64,000 bases of DNA from VRUE01 sp963704545 (GTDB taxonomy: Bacteria; Actinomycetota; Thermoleophilia; Solirubrobacterales; 70-9). Location: positions 434,001-498,000 of the forward strand of contig OY969915.1 of the NCBI GenBank assembly GCA_963704545.1. The letters run 5' to 3'. Of the stretch, positions 58,292-64,000 are shown in pieces (position 1 is the first letter of the stretch; each line of letters begins with the position of its first letter). Position numbers and translations under genes: made by a program. The notes below the pieces were generated by a model, which saw only the letters and a list, made by a program, of their open reading frames with translations, did no database searches and was not told the DNA's origin.

Positions 58292-61170
58292 CTGGCCAAC
58301 GTTATGAGAAGAGAGATTGCGAGCAAGTGTCGACAGGTTCGCCACGGCGCCGGTCCTGCCTCCTCCGGCCAACTGCGCAGCATTTCACCGGCCGTCGGAG
58401 GACCCTCCCTCACCGCCGGCGTACGTCACCTGACTATGTGATGTGATCTCGACCGGGCTTCCTGTGACTCTGCTCACCGATTTCGCAAACGACCACGCGG
58501 GTCTATGGGCGCTCGTAGCCCTTCCGTTCGCGATCGTGCCGGCCATCGACATCGCGGCGAAAGCCCTGATCCAGCTGCGGACTGCGGTCAGGGACGAAGA
58601 CCGGAACCTGCGCCTCCTTCGAAAACAGATGAGGCGCCGGATTCAAGGCGAGATCGACGAGCGTCTCGTGCTCGGGTCGCTGCTTGAGGCCGAACTACGC
58701 CCTTCGAGCGGTGGGGCCAACATCACGGCACCCGGGCTCTACGGCGCCGCGGAGGAAGGCGCACAGGCGCTCGTCGTCGGCGGAGCGGGCAGCGGCAAGT
58801 CGATGTTGGGCCTGACGCTTGTCAGGCATTCGCTCGAGCAGTCTGCTGCTGACCCCGCTTCTCCGCTGATGGGCATCGTCTCGCTTCGAGACTGGCGGAC
58901 GAAGGGAGTGGGCAGAAACAACTGGAAAAGCCTGCTCGCCTGGATGGCGCGGGGTCTGAACAATGCCAACCCGACCTTTGGCGCTGCCTATTTCAAGCAG
59001 CTCCTCAGGGAGCAGAGGTTGATCGCTTGCCTCGACGGGCTCGACGAGATGAGCCCCGAGGCCCGCAAGGAGGCCGTCAGCGCCCTCGCTTCGTACGCCG
59101 GCGCTGGATTTCCGCTGGTGGTTTTCAGCCGCGACCCGAGCATCGTCTCCAGCCGCGCAGAGGACGCCGGGGGCTTGGTCTCCCGCTTCGATCGCTTTGA
59201 CCTGTTGCCCCCCAGCGCCGCCGCGCTCGCCGGCGTCGCCGACTGGCCGACGTGGAAGCGGTTCATCGACAACGCCCGCCAGCCTCACCGGGCAGCCGCC
59301 CTCATAGGCAACCCGCTGCGGTTCGGTGTCGCCGCACTCACCTGGAATCGCAGCGAACGTGCCGACGCGCTGGCAAGGTCCGACGACCCCGAGGCGGAGC
59401 TATGGGGCTCGTTCTTCACTCGCTGGCTCGGAGATCGCCCCGACAGGAAAGACCCAGACTCAATGCGCCAGGTCGCCGGATGGGTTGCCGTCGCGGCGGC
59501 ACAGCGCGGGTCGAGCAGCTTCCGGGCGGCTGATCTCTACGCCAGCTCGGGGGCGACGGGGCTGGCGCTCGCGATCTGCGCCGCACCGGTTCTTGTCGTC
59601 GCTTGGCGCCAGCACTTGCTCAGCGTCGGCATCCTCGGGGTGATGGCACTCGCCTTCGGCCTTCGGCCAGCGCTCGACCTGCGCCTCGAAGGGTTCGCGA
59701 GAAAGCTGGCTCCCCGCCGGGGCGAAAGCTGGGAGGTGACCTTGTACCTGGGCCTGGTGATCCTCGCCGGCGCCGCCACCGTCGTGGCGGGCAACCTTCT
59801 CGAAAGTTTCCTGAGAGCGTCCTTGTACACATCGAGCGAGGTGGTCTTTGTCACTGCGGTCTTTGCGTCTGCGTTCACGATCACCGCGACTTCGGACCTG
59901 AGGTTTCGCGACGGACTTGTCTGGTTGCTGTCGAGTCCGCTGTATGCGGCGATGGCTCTTGGCGTGGGCATATTCCTCGCAGGGACTGAAGCTGGCCCCG
60001 TGTACTTCGTTTTCGTCGGCGTGGTGGTGCTCGTCTGCCTGTTGTGCCCTGCGCTTGGCCGTGGCGTGCTCACCGCCACGCGGCACGTGCCCCGATCGGG
60101 TCTTCGCAGCGCCTGCCAAAAGCTGGTCCAGGCGGAAATTCTCACCGGCAGCAAAGGCGTCTACCGGTTTCGTCATGGCGAGATCTCACGCAAGCTGGGC
60201 GAGGAGACCCTCGACGAGCTCGCCAGGATCGACAAGTTGGGGATGCTCTCTTCGTCCCACGCCGTGTCCGAATTTGTCGATTCCCGGATCAATCCGACGG
60301 CGCTCGAGCGTGCCGACCGCCTCACCGCCGGCCTCTTCTCTACGGCCCCCAACGACCAACTCGCGGTCACGAACAGGGTGCTCTACCTGTACTTCGGAGT
60401 GTTGCGCCCGCAGGATGCGCTTCCGGTGCTGTCTTCCTTCCTCCGCCGCCGAAATTTGCACAGCACCGCTCGTGTGCACCTCGCCGAGCTGCTGGACGCC
60501 CTCGGCAGGCGCGACGAGGCCTCGCCGGTCTGGTCCGAAGTCCTCGCGGCGCATCCCGAGGCGAGCTGGATCCTCAACAAGTGGGTGCGCAGGCAATCCC
60601 TTCTGGGCGATCAAGCGGCGGCGCTGGACCTGCTCCGAGAGCGGACCATCGGGGCGCCCCCCACCGAGAACGCCTTTCCGCGTCTCCTCCTCGCCGAGCT
60701 TCAGGGCAGGTTTGGCGACGATCGCGGCGTGACGGCGGCGATCGAGTCGCTCGACCGGATACGCCAGGCCGGTGACCCCTACCTGGCGCATCGTTCGACT
60801 CTGGAGCTGGCCCGGTTGCGGGCCGAGCTGTTCGACGATTGCGAGCACGCAGAAGGCTTGCTGTACTCCCTTCCCGGCGAGGGCGAGATCGACGGCTTGA
60901 AGTACGCGCGCTTCGCGCAGCTCCGTCACGTCGCCGGCGACCGATCCGAGGCAGAACAGTTCGGGCGCGAGGCGAGCAGCTTGCTTTGCTGGGACGAAGA
61001 CCCGACCTTTCAGCTCGAGATCCTGCTGACGGTGGCACGCGTCTGCGAAGATCTCGCCCCCGCAGCCCGCCGCCGGGCCGAGGCGATGGCGCGCTTCGGA
61101 TGGTCCCTGCCAGGCCGGGACTCGGGGCAGTTGAGCGGAAGCCCCTTCGACGGCCTCCTGCTGGGCTGCC

Positions 61171-62208
<1,038 letters not shown>

Positions 62209-62238
62209 GCTGGCGATTCTTTCAGCCCCGTCCGCTGC

Positions 62239-62601
62239 TCAGTCGCCCTGCGGCGCGTAGCGGTTGTGGAGCATCAGGTCGTTGCCGTCGGGATCGGTGA
62301 AGAAGGCCATGTGGCAGACCCCTGTATCCATGATCTCCCCAGCGAACTCCACCCCCTTGGCCTCGAGCTCGGCACGCGCGGCCGCGACGTCGTCGACGTG
62401 CAGAGCCGGGTGCGCGTTTTTCTGCGGCGCGAACTCCATCCCGAACCTCTCCGGCTCCCAGATGCCGAAGCAGGTGTCGCCGGCCCAGAACTCGAACTGC
62501 GCGGTCGCGTCCGGGCGCAATCCGAGCGTCTCGACGTAGAACCGTCGCGAGCGCTCGGCGTCCTGCGAAGGGATTCCTATGAAGTCGGTCTTGGCGATCA
62601 T
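62239..62601 (-). CDS. VOC-superfamily (glyoxalase-like) protein
   Basis: A 120-aa protein starting at the ATG at 62601 with GGAGGACC just upstream. Two beta-alpha-beta-beta-beta halves are visible: DFIGIPSQDAERSRRFYVET and LHVDDVAAARAELEAKGVEF. FTDPDGNDLMLHNRYAP is a typical C-terminal metal-binding segment. The family includes glyoxalase I, dioxygenases and resistance proteins. Substrate and metal are unknown. The start overlaps the uppP stop by 4 nt, so it is the last gene of a DedA-uppP-VOC operon. Confidence 0.85.
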   Translation of the reverse strand: MIAKTDFIGIPSQDAERSRRFYVETLGLRPDATAQFEFWAGDTCFGIWEPERFGMEFAPQKNAHPALHVDDVAAARAELEAKGVEFAGEIMDTGVCHMAFFTDPDGNDLMLHNRYAPQGD

Positions 62602-63434
62602 CGGTCCTCCAGTGTCCGTGTGTTCTCTCGAAGGAGCTTGCCCAACACCCACCCTGCCAGTCCTACCCTGTACGCGGCATAAGGCCACAGTGCCCGGTCG
62701 CGCTCGACCAGCTTGATCAGGCGCTGGGAGGCGAGGGTGGAGGCGAAGGAGGCGGCGACGCCGATCGCCATCGACCGGCGCAGCTCGGGCGAGGCGCCCC
62801 GGCGGCCCAGGCGAACGCCCTTCAGCAAAGTGGCGCCTACGATGATCGGCAGCGCGACCGTGCGCGAGAGCAGGTTCGCCTGGTCGCGGGAGAAATGGCG
62901 CCAGCGGGCTGCCGCCAGGGTGATCCCGTTGCGCGAGACGCCGGGAGCGAGCGCCGCGGCTTGAGCCACGCCGAGGGCGAGGCCGTCGGCAGCGCGCGCC
63001 TCGCCGCGACCGCGCCGCTGCGGCCGCGTGTCGCCGGCGACCATCGCCGCCGCCCCGGCGAGCAGGCCGATCGCGGTCGCGCGCGGTCCGCCGAGGTGGC
63101 GCTCGATCTGGCGCTCGAGCTTGTAGCCGACGAGCGCAGCGGGCAGGAAGGAGAGGACGAGGACCGTTGCCCCGCGCAGGTCGAACTCACGCAGCTCTTC
63201 GGCGATCAGACGGCGCTGGCCGATCAGCAGGGCCGCCGCCGCGCCGGCGTGCAGCGCGACCTCGAAGCTCTTGCGCACCTCGGGCTCGATCGACTCCCAG
63301 TCCCAGCCGGCGAGCCAGGGCACGAGCACGATGTGTGCCGAGCTGGAGATCGGGAGCAGCTCTGCGGGACCCTGGACCACGCCGAGCACGAGGGCACGGC
63401 GGTCGGCGATGCTGCCGTCTGCGGTGCCGCTCAA
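62598..63434 (-). CDS. uppP: Undecaprenyl-diphosphatase (BacA/UppP)
   Basis: A 278-aa membrane phosphatase that recycles undecaprenyl diphosphate to the monophosphate carrier. It starts at a TTG overlapping the DedA stop (TTGA). GVVQGPAELLPISSSAHIVLV corresponds to the family EFLPISSSAHL motif, and APGVSRNGITLAAA to the PGxSRSG motif, here with Asn for Ser. Hydrophobic segments and length fit the family. Its location with a DedA gene, which may flip the carrier or other lipids, points to shared lipid-carrier recycling. Divergence in the motifs lowers certainty slightly. Confidence 0.9.
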   Translation of the reverse strand: MSGTADGSIADRRALVLGVVQGPAELLPISSSAHIVLVPWLAGWDWESIEPEVRKSFEVALHAGAAAALLIGQRRLIAEELREFDLRGATVLVLSFLPAALVGYKLERQIERHLGGPRATAIGLLAGAAAMVAGDTRPQRRGRGEARAADGLALGVAQAAALAPGVSRNGITLAAARWRHFSRDQANLLSRTVALPIIVGATLLKGVRLGRRGASPELRRSMAIGVAASFASTLASQRLIKLVERDRALWPYAAYRVGLAGWVLGKLLRENTRTLEDR

Positions 63435-64000
63435 GCTCCGCGCGAACCCGCCGGTTGCGGCTCCCGCTCCGGCTCCGCGGAGGGCTCCTCGTCGCTCTTG
63501 CCACCGCCACCGCGCCAGCGCTTCAGCAGCAGGTAGGCGACGAGGCCGATCGCCGCGGCCAAAACCGCGTAGTCGAGCAGATGCAGATGGTCGCGCCACT
63601 CCTCCCAGTTGTCGCCGACGCTCTTGCCGACCAGGCTCAGCATCAGGACCCAGGGGATGCAGCCGAGCAGGGTGAGGACGGTGAAACGCCAGAAGGGCAT
63701 CTTCGCCACCCCGGCCGGCAGCGAGATGAAGGTGCGGATGATCGGCAGCATGCGCGAGAAGAAGACGGTCGCGTCGCCGTAGCGCGCGAACCAGTCGTCG
63801 GCCCATTTCAGGTACTTGGGCGGCAGGTGGATCAGCTTGTTCTTCTCGAGCAGGTCGATGCGGCCGTAGTAGCCGACCGCGTAAGCGGCCCAGGAGCCGA
63901 CGAGGTTGCCGAGCACGCCCGCGGCGACGACCCCGAACATGGTCAGCTCGCCGGCGGCGACGCTGGAGCCGGCGAAGAGCATGATCGCCTCGCTCGGCAC
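63431..64000 (-). CDS. DedA-family membrane protein (5' end outside window)
   Basis: Partial: 189 residues seen and the start lies beyond position 64000. GSWAAYAVGYYGRIDLLEK, the catalytic-like FFSRMLPIIRTFISLPAG and WRFTVLTLLGCIPWVLMLSLVG are DedA/SNARE-associated motifs with the conserved Arg residues. Such proteins are needed for membrane homeostasis, and some transport undecaprenyl phosphate. The C-terminal tail is hydrophilic and Glu/Pro rich. It overlaps uppP, which also acts on undecaprenyl carriers. Confidence 0.88.
   Translation of the reverse strand: MPSEAIMLFAGSSVAAGELTMFGVVAAGVLGNLVGSWAAYAVGYYGRIDLLEKNKLIHLPPKYLKWADDWFARYGDATVFFSRMLPIIRTFISLPAGVAKMPFWRFTVLTLLGCIPWVLMLSLVGKSVGDNWEEWRDHLHLLDYAVLAAAIGLVAYLLLKRWRGGGGKSDEEPSAEPEREPQPAGSRGA

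Overview
The window is a GC-rich stretch of about 64 kb around the replication origin of an actinobacterium. The best guess is a deep-branching lineage of the Thermoleophilia/Solirubrobacterales type. That placement is inferred from gene order and gene types: the actinobacterial FHA-phosphatase-RodA-PBP-PknB cluster, Mce and MMPL lipid-transport genes, a Bacillus-type cytochrome bc operon, frequent GTG/TTG starts, and many 4-nt ATGA/GTGA gene overlaps.

Layout. 0-8 kb: two Mce proteins, an MMPL transporter and two paralogous secreted proteins, followed by tRNA-Lys. 8-10.5 kb: TPR-like membrane protein, tatC, tatA, a small zinc-ribbon gene. 10.5-18.6 kb (minus strand): hemB, a fused siroheme-decarboxylase-type (AhbA/AhbB, Lrp-like) protein, hemL, a hypothetical gene, the Rieske/cytochrome b/cytochrome b-c genes, menG and a polyprenyl diphosphate synthase, i.e. 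tetrapyrrole, menaquinone and respiratory-chain genes together. 18.8-30 kb: ABC exporter, InlB-like repeat secreted protein, GGCT-like protein, YmdB-type phosphodiesterase, membrane glycosyltransferase, alkaline-phosphatase-superfamily protein, aminotransferase, Ddl, bifunctional-nuclease-like gene and tRNA-Ile. 30-44 kb: the conserved origin block parB-parA-rsmG-jag-yidC-yidD-rnpA-rpmH (leftward) and dnaA-dnaN-recF-dciA-gyrB-gyrA (rightward), with a parS-like site at the yidD/rnpA junction and a candidate oriC between dnaA and dnaN. 44-58 kb: HNH nuclease, pheA, then fhaA-fhaB-pstP-rodA-pbpA-pknB-ddl with two further Ser/Thr kinases, an envelope growth and division signalling module. 58-64 kb: a large membrane NACHT-TPR ATPase, purM, a VOC protein, uppP and a DedA protein cut by the window edge.

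The most unusual content is not a protein. About a dozen long inverted-repeat elements (roughly 70-170 nt) sit mainly at gene 3' ends, often touching or containing a stop codon. Most have perfect outer arms of 19-28 bp whose sequence differs from copy to copy, around inner cores that recur. At least four core classes can be told apart, and inner stems show paired (compensatory) base changes between copies. Two of these elements overlap the coding sequence of one membrane glycosyltransferase, and two of the same class flank the HNH nuclease gene as direct repeats. I know of no described family that matches them.
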